Shown here: positions 24,663-33,910 of the stretch, piece after piece
Numbering within the stretch: position 1 is the stretch's first letter
How the letters are laid out: the number at the start of each line of letters is the position of its first letter
Assembly (NCBI GenBank): GCA_018660825.1
Contig: JABJJO010000019.1
Coordinates: forward strand, 1 to 64,000
Origin: Planctomycetaceae bacterium
Lineage (GTDB): Bacteria > Planctomycetota > Planctomycetia > Pirellulales > Pirellulaceae
DNA: 64,000 nucleotides
Reading direction: 5' to 3'
Made by a program: the position numbers and the translations under genes
Notes under the pieces: generated by a model
Told to the model about the DNA's origin: nothing
Database searches by the model: none
What the model saw: only the letters and a program-made list of their open reading frames with translations

Positions 24663-26078
24663 ATGATACGAAACTTCTGGCTCCCCTGCATTGTAGTCGT
24701 TCAACTAGTTCCGTTGCTGCAGGCAGCCAACCCCCAACCCAATATTATTTTGTTGATTTCCGACGATCAACGGTCCGATACTATCGCCGCGCTTGGCAAT
24801 GATACTATCCAAACACCAAACCTTGATTCTTTGGTAAAACTGGGCACATCCTTCACCCGCGCAACTTGTGGCAACCCGCTATGTGTCCCCGCTCGAGCCG
24901 AACTTCTCAGTGGCCAAACAGGGTTTCGCAATGGCGTCCATCCACCTAACAATAAACCAGACCTAACACATACAACACTCGCTCAAGCACTAACAAACGG
25001 TGGTTACAATACGTATTGGGTCGGTAAATGGATGATCGCGGGTAGGCCGTCCACTCGTGGATTTCAGGAAAGCCTCGGTTTATTTGCATCTGGAAAACGG
25101 CCCGCTCAACCGCAATATGATGCCGCCGGACGAGTTGTTACTGGCTACCGCGGATGGATGTTTCAAACAGATGATCGGCAACTCTTCCCCGAGCAGGGCG
25201 TTGGACTAACACCCGACATAGAAAGTAAATTCGCCGACGCCGCCATTGAATTCATTAGTCGCAAATCCACCAAACCATATTTTCTCCAAGTCAATTTTAC
25301 CGCGCCACATGATCCGCTGCTAAACCCACCCGACTGGGACGACACTTATACGGCCAAGGACATGCCGCTACCAGAAAATTTTCGTGCCAAACATCCGTTC
25401 GACCACGGCAACTTTTCCGGTCGTGACGAAATGCTCAACCCGTGGCCGCGAAAAAAGAAGGATATTCAGCGTGACCTCGTAACCTACTATCGCGTCATCT
25501 CCTATATGGACCAACAAATTGGTCGCATCCTCGATGCGCTGAAACAAACAGATCCGGAGTTGAACAACACCATCATTATCTTCACGAGTGATCATGGTTT
25601 GGCGATCGGTAGCCACGGGTTGATGGGTAAACAAAACATGTACGAACATACCATTGGCATACCACTACTTTTTACAGGCGTCAACATTCCCCGTGGCGAA
25701 CAACGATCAGCTCAATGCTATTTACGCGATCTCTATCCAACCATTTGCGAACTCGCAGACGTCGAAGTGCTGCCGGCCGTTGAAGCAACTAGCTTGATGC
25801 CGATTCTACGGAATGAACTCAAAGAGGTTTATCCATTCATTATCGGGTACTATCACGATCAACAGCGAATGATCCGTATGCAAAACTGGAAATACATCTA
25901 TTACCCCAAGGCGAATCGCGAACAGTTATTCCACCTCAGTGCTGATCCCCATGAAATGCGAGACCTCTCCAACAGCAAACGCGCAACGAGAGTGAAAGAA
26001 CAATTACGAGAGGAAATGATCGTGTGGCTTCAGAATCACGGCGATTCCATGTTTTCCGCGGTAAATTCCGATGAATAG
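24663..26078 (+). CDS. Exported type I sulfatase
   Basis: 471 residues with a signal peptide (1-22). N-terminal metal ligands are in LLISDDQRSD (Asp34 and Asp35). The formylglycine signature CVPAR is at Cys74 (CGNPLCVPARAELLSG), so an FGE maturase is needed. TSDHGLAIGSHG supplies the second metal pair. The overall pattern, with YYRVISYMDQQIGRILDAL and PYFLQVNFTAPHDPL, is that of choline/iduronate-type sulfatases acting on sulfated polymers. It starts a plus-strand region; the DUF1501 gene is 114 nt downstream. Confidence 0.93.
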   Translation: MIRNFWLPCIVVVQLVPLLQAANPQPNIILLISDDQRSDTIAALGNDTIQTPNLDSLVKLGTSFTRATCGNPLCVPARAELLSGQTGFRNGVHPPNNKPDLTHTTLAQALTNGGYNTYWVGKWMIAGRPSTRGFQESLGLFASGKRPAQPQYDAAGRVVTGYRGWMFQTDDRQLFPEQGVGLTPDIESKFADAAIEFISRKSTKPYFLQVNFTAPHDPLLNPPDWDDTYTAKDMPLPENFRAKHPFDHGNFSGRDEMLNPWPRKKKDIQRDLVTYYRVISYMDQQIGRILDALKQTDPELNNTIIIFTSDHGLAIGSHGLMGKQNMYEHTIGIPLLFTGVNIPRGEQRSAQCYLRDLYPTICELADVEVLPAVEATSLMPILRNELKEVYPFIIGYYHDQQRMIRMQNWKYIYYPKANREQLFHLSADPHEMRDLSNSKRATRVKEQLREEMIVWLQNHGDSMFSAVNSDE

Positions 26079-26192
26079 AAACTTTGATATCGTTATAATA
26101 CAGCTCATATAGCAGCCCTAAGAAAGTACAACGATTCGAATCGAATGCTCGCGACTAGCCTTTTATCTCCGTCAGATTCAAATACGCAATAA

Positions 26193-27551
26193 ATGGCCCA
26201 TTCAACAATTGACCGCCGTGGTTTCATGCAAGTGGGTGCTCTCGCTTTGGGCGGTGTCTCGCTACCGGAGGTGCTCGCGCTGCGCGCGGCAAGTAACCAG
26301 TCTCGAAAAGACACATCAGTCATCATGCTTTATCAGCACGGAGGCGCATCGCATTTTGAAACATGGGATTTAAAACCTAACGCACCTTCGGAAATGCGAA
26401 GTCAATTTTCCAGTATAGCGACTAACATTGCGGGAATCGATATTTGCGAGCATTTCCCCTTACAGGCGAAAATTGCTGACAAATTTGCACTTATTCGTTC
26501 GATGCACCACGACGTTGATATTCATAGCGATGGCGGAATCATTGCACTCACTGGCAAACGCCCTGCTCAACTCGACCCTACATCTCAATCCAAAAGTGAC
26601 CACCCGGATTTCGGGCACATCGCTAGCCATGTACTCGGATTTACGAATACTGGGATGCCTCCATACGTGACATTACCACAACGCCCTTATATGACTCGTC
26701 CGACGTACCTAGGACTCCACCACAGTTCTTTTGAAATCACCGATCCCAGCAAACCAGACTACCAAACTCCGCAATTGAAACTCGCGGCAGGCCACAATTC
26801 ACAATCACTGCTTGACCGCAAATCGCTCCTATCTCGACTCGACACCCTCCGCCGTGATATTGATATCCGTGGCGAACTGGCCGGCGTCGATGAATTCAGG
26901 CAACTCGCCTATCAAATGCTTGCTAGCCCCACCGCGGCTGCTGCCTTTGACCTTGAGCAAGAATCGCTTGACCTCCGCAAACGCTACGGGATGAACACTT
27001 GGGGCCAGAGTTGTTTGCTAGCACGCCGACTGGCCGAGGCCCACGTCCCTGTGATAAATATCTATTGCAACACTCCCCTGTCAGGACCGGAACATACGAA
27101 CTGGGATGACCATGCTGGTAACGCGGGACGCAGTGGCCATTTTGCGACATTCATGCGGACTCGGCTTCCCTTTCTAGATCAATGCTTATCAGCACTAATC
27201 ACGGATATCTACGAGCGGAACCTTGATCGTAAAATCATGGTCTGCGTCGTCGGTGAGTTCGGACGCACTCCTAAAATTAGAACCGGAGCACCTAATAATT
27301 CGGTGGGGCGCGATCATTGGCCACAGGCCTATACGGCTTTGGTATCCGGCGGTGGAATGCGAATGGGTCAAGTCATTGGTGCGACCAACTCCAAAGGGGA
27401 ATACCCAACACAACGACCAACCACACCTCAAGATCTACTGTCCACAATATATCATCACCTCGGAATCGACGATCATGCGACCATTCCCGACTTCTTTGGC
27501 CGCCCGGTCCATATACTGCCACACGGGCAACCCATCCGGGAATTACTATAA
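26193..27551 (+). CDS. DUF1501 protein (Tat-exported), GRDHW subtype, no adjacent PSD1
   Basis: 452 residues. Tat motif DRRGFMQVGALALGG. Family stretches: YQHGGASHFETWDLKP, TNWDDHAGN and GEFGRTPKIRTGAPNNSVGRDHW. ATG at 26193 without a strong Shine-Dalgarno. It has no PSD1 partner; it lies between a sulfatase and a degraded dehydrogenase remnant. The loss of that neighbour may explain its isolated state, though that is speculation. Confidence 0.9.
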   Translation: MAHSTIDRRGFMQVGALALGGVSLPEVLALRAASNQSRKDTSVIMLYQHGGASHFETWDLKPNAPSEMRSQFSSIATNIAGIDICEHFPLQAKIADKFALIRSMHHDVDIHSDGGIIALTGKRPAQLDPTSQSKSDHPDFGHIASHVLGFTNTGMPPYVTLPQRPYMTRPTYLGLHHSSFEITDPSKPDYQTPQLKLAAGHNSQSLLDRKSLLSRLDTLRRDIDIRGELAGVDEFRQLAYQMLASPTAAAAFDLEQESLDLRKRYGMNTWGQSCLLARRLAEAHVPVINIYCNTPLSGPEHTNWDDHAGNAGRSGHFATFMRTRLPFLDQCLSALITDIYERNLDRKIMVCVVGEFGRTPKIRTGAPNNSVGRDHWPQAYTALVSGGGMRMGQVIGATNSKGEYPTQRPTTPQDLLSTIYHHLGIDDHATIPDFFGRPVHILPHGQPIRELL

Positions 27552-27581
27552 CTCATAACCCCATTTTACCCCCCCGATATC

Positions 27582-27808
27582 ATGAGCTCCTTGACCTCAG
27601 TCGTACTGCTGTTGTTAACTGCTTCCTGCACGAAAGCACAAGGCTACGGTTTAGACGAGGTCATATCGAAAATGACCTCTGCCCGGGTGTCCACGTCAAG
27701 TTGTTTGCCGGGGAGCCTGGAATTCGACAACCTATCCTAGTTAAGCATGGTCCCCGAGGCCGACTTTGGACAATCCAGTATTTACGGTATCCCAAACCGA
27801 TTGACTAA
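27582..27808 (+). pseudogene. Frameshifted N-terminal remnant of a PVC-type membrane-bound dehydrogenase
   Basis: This 308-nt gap holds a decayed gene start. From ATG 27582 the frame reads a lipoprotein-like signal (MSSLTSVVLLLLTASCTKAQ) then GYGLDEVISKMT. At about 27675 homology moves to another frame: CPGVHVKLFAGEPGIRQP, then GPRGRLWTIQYLRYPKP, and a stop at 27806. The order (signal peptide, GY-x-EEA-x-x-x-M, PGF-x-VELFA-x-EP, D-x-RGRLW-x-x-xYL-x-YP) is the start of the planctomycete/verrucomicrobial Piru_Ver dehydrogenases, which normally run for many hundreds of residues. A 1-nt loss or 2-nt gain explains the frame change, and everything beyond about 75 codons is missing. Recognition is from memory of the family, so moderately sure. 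Confidence 0.55.
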
Positions 27809-27859
27809 CAAGGATTACGTGAAAAAACCGCCAACGAACCCGAAAATGAGCGAGATAAA

Positions 27860-28555
27860 ATGAAATGGCAAGTCAAAATGGGATGGCACAATGCACTCTT
27901 CTTGCATTGGAAAATCGCCCCGGACGTTCTTCGCCCCTTACTGCCGCCAACGGTAGAACTGGACTTGTTTGGTGACCACGCTTGGCTAGGGATTGTAGCA
28001 TTTGAAATGCATGATGTTCGTCGGCGCTGGTTGCCGCGAGTTCCCGGCATGCTTTCCTTTCCGGAAATCAATGTCAGAACCTATTGTCGTCATGGTGGCA
28101 TCGATGGAATCTTTTTCCTATCACTGGATACACCAGAGTTCTTCACCCGTACATTCGGCAAACGCCATTTTCACCTGCCCTATCGCAAACGCCGTATGGA
28201 TTACGAAATAACCGCCAATTCCTCCACGCGGTATCGAAGTTACCACCCCGATGGCAAATTAGAATTTGACGCGTGCTATGAACCTGCGGACGACGGAGCA
28301 GAGGAACTTACGGCCTTTGCTCCATCTGACTTCATCCATTGGAGCAGCGAGCGCTACTCGCTCTATTCTCAAACTCCCGATGGGACCCTGATGCGTGGAG
28401 ATGTTGAACACCCGCCGTGGCCCACGAGTCAGGTTGCTTTTGAACTGGCAACCAATCACCTGTTGACATCTTACATGGGACCAGCAACAACCCCCGATGC
28501 GGCGCATTACTCAACCGGCGTTGATACCTTTGCCGGCGGACTCGTAAAACCATAA
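27860..28555 (+). CDS. DUF2071 (YqjF-like) protein
   Basis: 231 residues, usual length for DUF2071. Typical features: WHNALFLHWKIAPDVLRPLLP at the N-terminus, GDHAWLGIVAFEMHDVRRRWLP, FPEINVRTYCRHGGIDGIFFLSLD, and PFxLPYRKRRM-like FHLPYRKRRM. Family members are soluble, with a fold distantly like acetoacetate decarboxylase, and lack an assigned role. The frame is open upstream to the remnant's stop codon, but ATG 27860 matches the family start. Confidence 0.88.
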   Translation: MKWQVKMGWHNALFLHWKIAPDVLRPLLPPTVELDLFGDHAWLGIVAFEMHDVRRRWLPRVPGMLSFPEINVRTYCRHGGIDGIFFLSLDTPEFFTRTFGKRHFHLPYRKRRMDYEITANSSTRYRSYHPDGKLEFDACYEPADDGAEELTAFAPSDFIHWSSERYSLYSQTPDGTLMRGDVEHPPWPTSQVAFELATNHLLTSYMGPATTPDAAHYSTGVDTFAGGLVKP

Positions 28556-28785
28556 CCTCGATCCATGATTACCCCTTCGTAACACATCGACGATCTATAT
28601 AATGCAACCTGATGTTTCTTCGGACCTTGCCATTACCAATACTCGTTTCCATACGATTCAGTTCCTCACTTCGATACTTTTTCAAGCCCCGAAGATAGTT
28701 TTTGCTTTTTAATTCAACCAGTAAACAATTCAACAGCCTGGTAGATTCCTCAGGGCTTGTGTTTGACAGACCTAGGTTTAATAAT

Positions 28786-30099
28786 ATGCCGCCTCTTCAC
28801 CGATTGTACTTGTTGACTTTCATTCTACTCGCTGCTCCTGCTGTACTGAACGCAGAATCCAGTAAGCCAAATATTTTGTTTTTCCTAGCAGATGACTTAG
28901 GCTGGCGCGACCTGGGGTGTTACGACACTACGTTCTACGAGAGCCCGACGCTCGACCAACTTGCCCGGGACGGTATGCGTTTCACCCATGCTTATACCGC
29001 AGGCACTGTTTGTTCGCCCACCCGGGCGAGCATCATTACGGGGCAAACACCCGCGCGGCATGGTTGTACCAATTGGGGCGGAAACATTAATCCCGCTGAC
29101 CACATCGGACTGGCCCGCGCCCTGCATGACGGAGGCTACGAGACTTTCTTCACAGGCAAATGGCATATAGGCACCATGACGCCCGCGATGGCCGGTTTCA
29201 ATACCTCCCATGAGATTGCCACGAGGGGCGGCTCCAACGATGACCCCAAATCCACCCGGAAAATAACTAGTAACACTATTGCATTTCTCAAACAACAAGC
29301 GGCAAACAAGCCGTTCTTTGCGTACGTAAATTACCATGCTGTTCATCTTCCCCTCAGGGAAGCGCCTCATGCCGTCGATAAATATCGACGCAAACTGATA
29401 ACCAACCCCCCTCCTTCCGTGGGACCAACCGGACTAGAAAAAGAACGTGAACGAACCAACAAACAACTACAGGACAATCCTCAATACGCGGCCATGGTGG
29501 AGGCCGTCGATCACTCGGTTGCTCAAATTCTAATGACTTTGAAAATGCAAGACCTGGAAAAGAATACCTTGGTTATTTTCACTTCCGACAATGGTGGCCT
29601 TTCGACAAAGCCATGCACCTCCAACCTTCCGCTACGAGCCGGTAAGGGATGGGTATATGAAGGAGGAATTCGCGTGCCCATGATCGTCCGATGGACCGGA
29701 CACGTTGCTGCCAACACCTCAACGGATATTCCCGTAACCAGCATGGACTTCTATCCCACTTTGTTAACAATCGCGGGATTACCCCTTAAACCCAAACAGC
29801 ATCTGGACGGCGTAAGCATAGCGAAACTACTCATCACCGGCGAACCTCTCATCCGAGACACGCTCTATTGGCACTATCCCCATTATCACGGTGCGGGTTG
29901 CATCCCAGTCGGTGCCCTGAGAGAAGGGAACCTAAAGCTCGTCCATTGGTTCGCCGAAAATCGTTACGAATTATACGACCTCGACGACGACCCGAGTGAA
30001 CTGAACGACCAAGCTCAATCGTTGGCAAGCGTCATTCCCCAAAATCAAGTTCGATTCGGCCAATCCGGTCAAATAGTCCCCCAGTCCGCCGACCCATGA
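28786..30099 (+). CDS. Exported type I sulfatase
   Basis: 437 residues from ATG at 28786, which gives a clean signal peptide (LYLLTFILLAAPAVLNA); the frame is open from 28702 but the extra 28 residues look non-homologous. Metal ligands FFLADDLGWRDLGCYD. Formylglycine signature CSPTRASIITG. The motif HGCTNW follows, then GKWHIG, the substrate-site Lys/His stretch, and FTSDNGG for the C-terminal metal ligands. The pattern is that of arylsulfatase A-like enzymes active on sulfated polysaccharide. The C-terminus is slightly short and ends after the ELYDLDDDPSELND stretch. Confidence 0.93.
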   Translation: MPPLHRLYLLTFILLAAPAVLNAESSKPNILFFLADDLGWRDLGCYDTTFYESPTLDQLARDGMRFTHAYTAGTVCSPTRASIITGQTPARHGCTNWGGNINPADHIGLARALHDGGYETFFTGKWHIGTMTPAMAGFNTSHEIATRGGSNDDPKSTRKITSNTIAFLKQQAANKPFFAYVNYHAVHLPLREAPHAVDKYRRKLITNPPPSVGPTGLEKERERTNKQLQDNPQYAAMVEAVDHSVAQILMTLKMQDLEKNTLVIFTSDNGGLSTKPCTSNLPLRAGKGWVYEGGIRVPMIVRWTGHVAANTSTDIPVTSMDFYPTLLTIAGLPLKPKQHLDGVSIAKLLITGEPLIRDTLYWHYPHYHGAGCIPVGALREGNLKLVHWFAENRYELYDLDDDPSELNDQAQSLASVIPQNQVRFGQSGQIVPQSADP

Positions 30100-30198
30100 T
30101 TGAATAACGCGGTGGATTCTCCATTTCCTAACATGAAAAAGCGTGCGGCCCGTTATAATATGACCAACAATTCAATCGTCATTTAGCCCATTCATCCG

Positions 30199-31221
30199 TT
30201 GAAAAACCGTTCGTCATTAAACCGCCGTCAGGTCATCGCCGCTGCAACAGCGTTCACGGCGCATTCTGCCATCTCCGGAGTACGGGCAGAACAATTGCTT
30301 GATTCCCAAATTCGCGAAAAAGCGCAAGTTGCAATCACGTTCGATTTGGAGATGAGTCGCCACTATCCCAAACGAGGGCAAACAGAATGGGACTACCAGA
30401 AGGGCAATCTGGATGCGGCGACAAAACAGTATTCGCTCGAGGCGGGGGATATTGCGGCAAAACGTGGAATATCTATCCATTTTTTTGCCGTGGGACGTGT
30501 CTTAGAGCAAGCCAACATAGACTGGCTAAAAACGTTGTCCAAACAGGGCCATGCGATCGGCAACCACACTTATGACCACATCAACGTCTTAGCGGCGACC
30601 GCCGAACAGACTCAGTTTCGTTTCCAACGTGCGCCTTGGCTGGTCGAGGGAAAATCGGTTCACGACGTGATTCGCGAAAACATTAAAATGACGCAAGTCG
30701 CCTTACGAAAACGAGCCGGAATAAAACAAAATGGATTCAGGACACCGGGTGGTTTTTACAAAGCACTTGACGAACGCGAAGATCTTCAAAAATTGATGCT
30801 GGAGCTCGGATTTCAATGGATCAGCTGTAAATACCCGTCTCACAAGTCCGAGCGAACGGACACTGGCGTTTCAACCGAGGTTTATGCCGATATCGTTCGA
30901 GCCCAGCAATACGCCCAACCCTACCGATATCCATCCGGGCTGATTGAAATCCCAATGAGTCCCATCAGCGATGTAACAGCGTTTCGCAGTCGTTTCTGGA
31001 AACTTCCCGAATTTCTTAAGTCGATTGAGATGTCCGTTTCTTGGACGATTAAGGAACAGGCGGTTTTTGATTTCCTCTGCCACCCATCCTGTCTGGTCGT
31101 GGAGGACCCCAAGCATGAAGCCCTGAAATTAATATGTGATCTGGTTGAGTCTGCTTCGAACCGCGCGGAAATTGTTTCCCTAGACAAAATTGCAGCTACC
31201 GTTGCAGACAAGGATAGTTAA
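30199..31221 (+). CDS. Tat-exported polysaccharide deacetylase (NodB-type)
   Basis: 340 residues with a TTG start at 30199. The Tat signal is NRRQVIAAATAFTAHSAISG. The NodB domain shows VAITFDLEMSRHYP, with Asp49 matching the metal or base Asp of TFDD; Glu51 replaces the following position. The metal histidines are His123 and His127 in GNHTYDHINV. RTPGGFYKAL matches motif 3 (R-x-P) and a late HPSC matches the His motif. Expected role: removal of N- or O-acetyl groups from extracellular glycan. It lies 99 nt downstream of the sulfatase and upstream of the cysteine hydrolase. Confidence 0.88.
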   Translation: MKNRSSLNRRQVIAAATAFTAHSAISGVRAEQLLDSQIREKAQVAITFDLEMSRHYPKRGQTEWDYQKGNLDAATKQYSLEAGDIAAKRGISIHFFAVGRVLEQANIDWLKTLSKQGHAIGNHTYDHINVLAATAEQTQFRFQRAPWLVEGKSVHDVIRENIKMTQVALRKRAGIKQNGFRTPGGFYKALDEREDLQKLMLELGFQWISCKYPSHKSERTDTGVSTEVYADIVRAQQYAQPYRYPSGLIEIPMSPISDVTAFRSRFWKLPEFLKSIEMSVSWTIKEQAVFDFLCHPSCLVVEDPKHEALKLICDLVESASNRAEIVSLDKIAATVADKDS

Positions 31222-31271
31222 CGCATTCATCCACACCGAGTTCCGACAGATAACACTAGGAGAGATTAGAA

Positions 31272-32342
31272 ATGAGCTATGCACTTAGAGTGGTCGTGTT
31301 GACTCTCGTACTTTGGATTCCACAAGCCGAAGGGGCCAAACGCAGAACCTATCCCAACACGCTCACCCCGATTAGAAATCCCAAACCAATTTTGGCAGAC
31401 TATCCACAATATGTCGCGCCAATACTAGAGCACAGGCACTACGAGTCACCTCCGCTCGTCCAGGATTCCCAAGCCACACTGGAGCTCCGGGCCTGGCGAT
31501 TTTCATACAACGCACGAGGCATTATTGAAATCCCCAACTACCTCAATGGTTCAAAAACGGCCGTCGTCTGTGTGCATCCGTGGGGAGTCGACGACGGCCA
31601 GGGTTGGAAAACACCCGAACCGGCAGGTGTCGCTTTTGGTGGTACACCAACCAAAAATGGCGATATTCGCCGTCATGCGGGCGAAGTCATTAATCCTCTC
31701 CTAAAACGACTGCGACCACACGTAAATACCCTTTTATTCAGTTTACCGCGGGATTCGGACGCGGCGAGATTAAAGGCCTATCGGTCCATTAATCACAACC
31801 CCACCGCGTCGGAACGCGCCGCAGGAAAATGCGAAATGTACCGACAACTAGCCGCTTTCGACTATAGCGGCAATCCTGTTCCAGCTGCGCTCGATCTTTC
31901 AGTCGACTTACCCGTTGTTGACTACTTCCGACAGTTTCCCGGTATTGATGCCAGCGATCATTACAACCGAGCTGGTTTTTGGCAACTGCCCATCCCCGTG
32001 ATTGATACGATCGATGTACACCCTGACGACATCGTGTTCTATGACAATCAGGGATATCCGGCGTTGCGTGATCACTTGAAAAATAAGGGAATCAAGCACA
32101 TTTTAATGATGGGCTACGCAACCGATATGTGTATCTGTTCAACTACCGCCGGTTACGAAAACTTGCGAAAGGACTTCAACGTATTTTTGGTTGGTGACGC
32201 CACGCAGGCGACACTTCCAGCCAATAAGACCGCGGCACACGCTACAAATCAGTCGCTAAGCTATGCTGCGCTGAACCTGTTAATCACTCAGGTGTCATGG
32301 ATTAAGAGTCCACGTCGTGTCGCCCGAGACACCTCTCGCTAA
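31272..32342 (+). CDS. Exported cysteine hydrolase, isochorismatase-like family
   Basis: 356 residues with a signal peptide (1-21, VVVLTLVLWIPQAEG). Isochorismatase-like hydrolases use an Asp-Lys-Cys triad; the Cys is in YATDMCICSTTAGYENL near residue 285, and FLVGDATQATLPA follows as in the family. The N-terminal third (ELRAWRFSYNARGIIEIPNY, VVCVHPWGVDDGQGWKTPEP) precedes the active-site region. An exported member is uncommon; most act in the cytosol on nicotinamide, N-carbamoyl compounds or isochorismate. AGGAG is just upstream of the ATG. It ends tail-to-tail with the DUF1501 gene at 32378. Confidence 0.85.
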   Translation: MSYALRVVVLTLVLWIPQAEGAKRRTYPNTLTPIRNPKPILADYPQYVAPILEHRHYESPPLVQDSQATLELRAWRFSYNARGIIEIPNYLNGSKTAVVCVHPWGVDDGQGWKTPEPAGVAFGGTPTKNGDIRRHAGEVINPLLKRLRPHVNTLLFSLPRDSDAARLKAYRSINHNPTASERAAGKCEMYRQLAAFDYSGNPVPAALDLSVDLPVVDYFRQFPGIDASDHYNRAGFWQLPIPVIDTIDVHPDDIVFYDNQGYPALRDHLKNKGIKHILMMGYATDMCICSTTAGYENLRKDFNVFLVGDATQATLPANKTAAHATNQSLSYAALNLLITQVSWIKSPRRVARDTSR

Positions 32343-32377
32343 CCACGGTCGTGAAATCCCGATTTTTTTGCTAGGCA

Positions 32378-33745
32378 TCACCCCAGTTCAGAGATGGGAC
32401 GACCACCTTCTTGAATAATTGGAATCGGACGACCCTGCGGGTTGATCCAACTAGATTCTAAATCGATGCCGAGATGTCTAAACGTAGTGGCGGCGATATC
32501 TTGCGGGCGAACTTTCCCCGACCGAATCTCGCCTCCAACTCGGTCCGAGCTACCGATTACCTGACCCGTTTGCATTCCGCCGCCCGACATAATCATCGAC
32601 ATCACGGGTACCCAGTGATCGCGACCGGCTTGCGTATTGATTTTCGGAGAGCGACCAAATTCGCCCATCATCATGACTAGCGTATCATCAAGCATTCCGC
32701 GTTGTTCAAGGTCATTTACTAGGGCATAGTATGCTCTATCGACTCGAGGCACTAAAGGTTTCAACCCTTTCACAATACCACCCCAACGAACATTGTCGCC
32801 GTGATGATCAAAATATCCCCAAGCACCGCTGACGAGCACAAAAGAAACGCCTGACTGGACCAACCGCCGCGCCAGCAATGCCTTTTCGCCAACACTAACT
32901 CGACCGTATTCGTCCCGCAACGAGTCATCCTCTTTGCTCAAATCAAACGCTTTTTCAACTTTACCCGAGAGCACCATCTCAAACGCTCGTTGCGTATTGC
33001 GATCGAACTGATCAATTGTCGTATTTTCATCCAACGCTTTACGGGCTGTATTAAACTGCTGCTGCAACTCCTGCCGGTTCTCCAATCGATCGACATTAAT
33101 TCCCGTTGGCAACTTAAACTTATTGGCTAATTCCAAACCCTTGACCGGCTCAAATCTGGAACCCAACTGGCCAGCGCCCCATACATCTGAGACCCAGCTT
33201 TTTGCCAGACCGACGAAAGCTGGCATCACTGGATCGTTAGCGCCTCTAAATTTTGCGACAACCGATCCCATCGACGGATATCCTGCGCCGTCTTTACCGT
33301 CATTGGTGCGCCGCGCAAGTGGGTTACCAGCCTGCATTGTAATTGGTGTATGATTACTAGCGGAACAATCTACGCCCCGCAACACGGACATCTTATGAGC
33401 GATTGAGGCTTGCAACGGCATGCATTCTGTGAACTGGACTCCGGGGACACTCGTCGATATCGTTTCAAAGGGACTCCGAATTTCAGCAGGTGCATTTGGC
33501 TTGGGGTCCCACATATCAATTTGACTTGGGCCACCCGACAGCCAAAACAGAATCACAGATTTTTTATCCGCGGTTCCATCTTGAGCCGCGTCGATTTGAC
33601 GCAATGTACTCAACGGTAACGCGGCCATAGCTGCCGCGCCGGTCTTTAGAAACCAACGCCGCCCCCCGATAGAAATGTCGCTACCAACCAACCCCGCAAG
33701 CGGATTATTAGTAGTGAAAACACTATGATGGTCGTTATGTTTCAT
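32378..33745 (-). CDS. DUF1501 protein (Tat-exported), GRDHW subtype, no adjacent PSD1
   Basis: 455 residues. Tat motif GGRRWFLKTGAAAMAALPL is placed about 30 residues in. Family stretches: WLSGGPSQIDMWDPKP, GAWGYFDHHGDN and GEFGRSPKINTQAGRDHW. No PSD1 gene adjoins it: the gene upstream on this strand is the amidohydrolase at 33911, 165 nt away. The interval has no other clear gene. Confidence 0.92.
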   Translation of the reverse strand: MKHNDHHSVFTTNNPLAGLVGSDISIGGRRWFLKTGAAAMAALPLSTLRQIDAAQDGTADKKSVILFWLSGGPSQIDMWDPKPNAPAEIRSPFETISTSVPGVQFTECMPLQASIAHKMSVLRGVDCSASNHTPITMQAGNPLARRTNDGKDGAGYPSMGSVVAKFRGANDPVMPAFVGLAKSWVSDVWGAGQLGSRFEPVKGLELANKFKLPTGINVDRLENRQELQQQFNTARKALDENTTIDQFDRNTQRAFEMVLSGKVEKAFDLSKEDDSLRDEYGRVSVGEKALLARRLVQSGVSFVLVSGAWGYFDHHGDNVRWGGIVKGLKPLVPRVDRAYYALVNDLEQRGMLDDTLVMMMGEFGRSPKINTQAGRDHWVPVMSMIMSGGGMQTGQVIGSSDRVGGEIRSGKVRPQDIAATTFRHLGIDLESSWINPQGRPIPIIQEGGRPISELG

Positions 33746-33910
33746 GTTTTGATCCGGAACGAAGTAAGAACCAATATGTCCTATTATACTATCGAACTCA
33801 TTTAACTAGCAACTCCAAGTCTTTTTACTCTCTCCCATTCTGGGGGGAGATATCGCGATGCCGTTACGCTAGGACGCCTGTTCCATCACAACACTCATTA
33901 TTTAATAACC

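Noticed and set aside
27317-27580. Upstream part of a 163-residue plus-strand frame that runs into the dehydrogenase remnant
   Set aside because: This stretch lies over the end of the DUF1501 gene and is not homologous to anything I recognise; only the portion after about 27675 resembles the dehydrogenase family.
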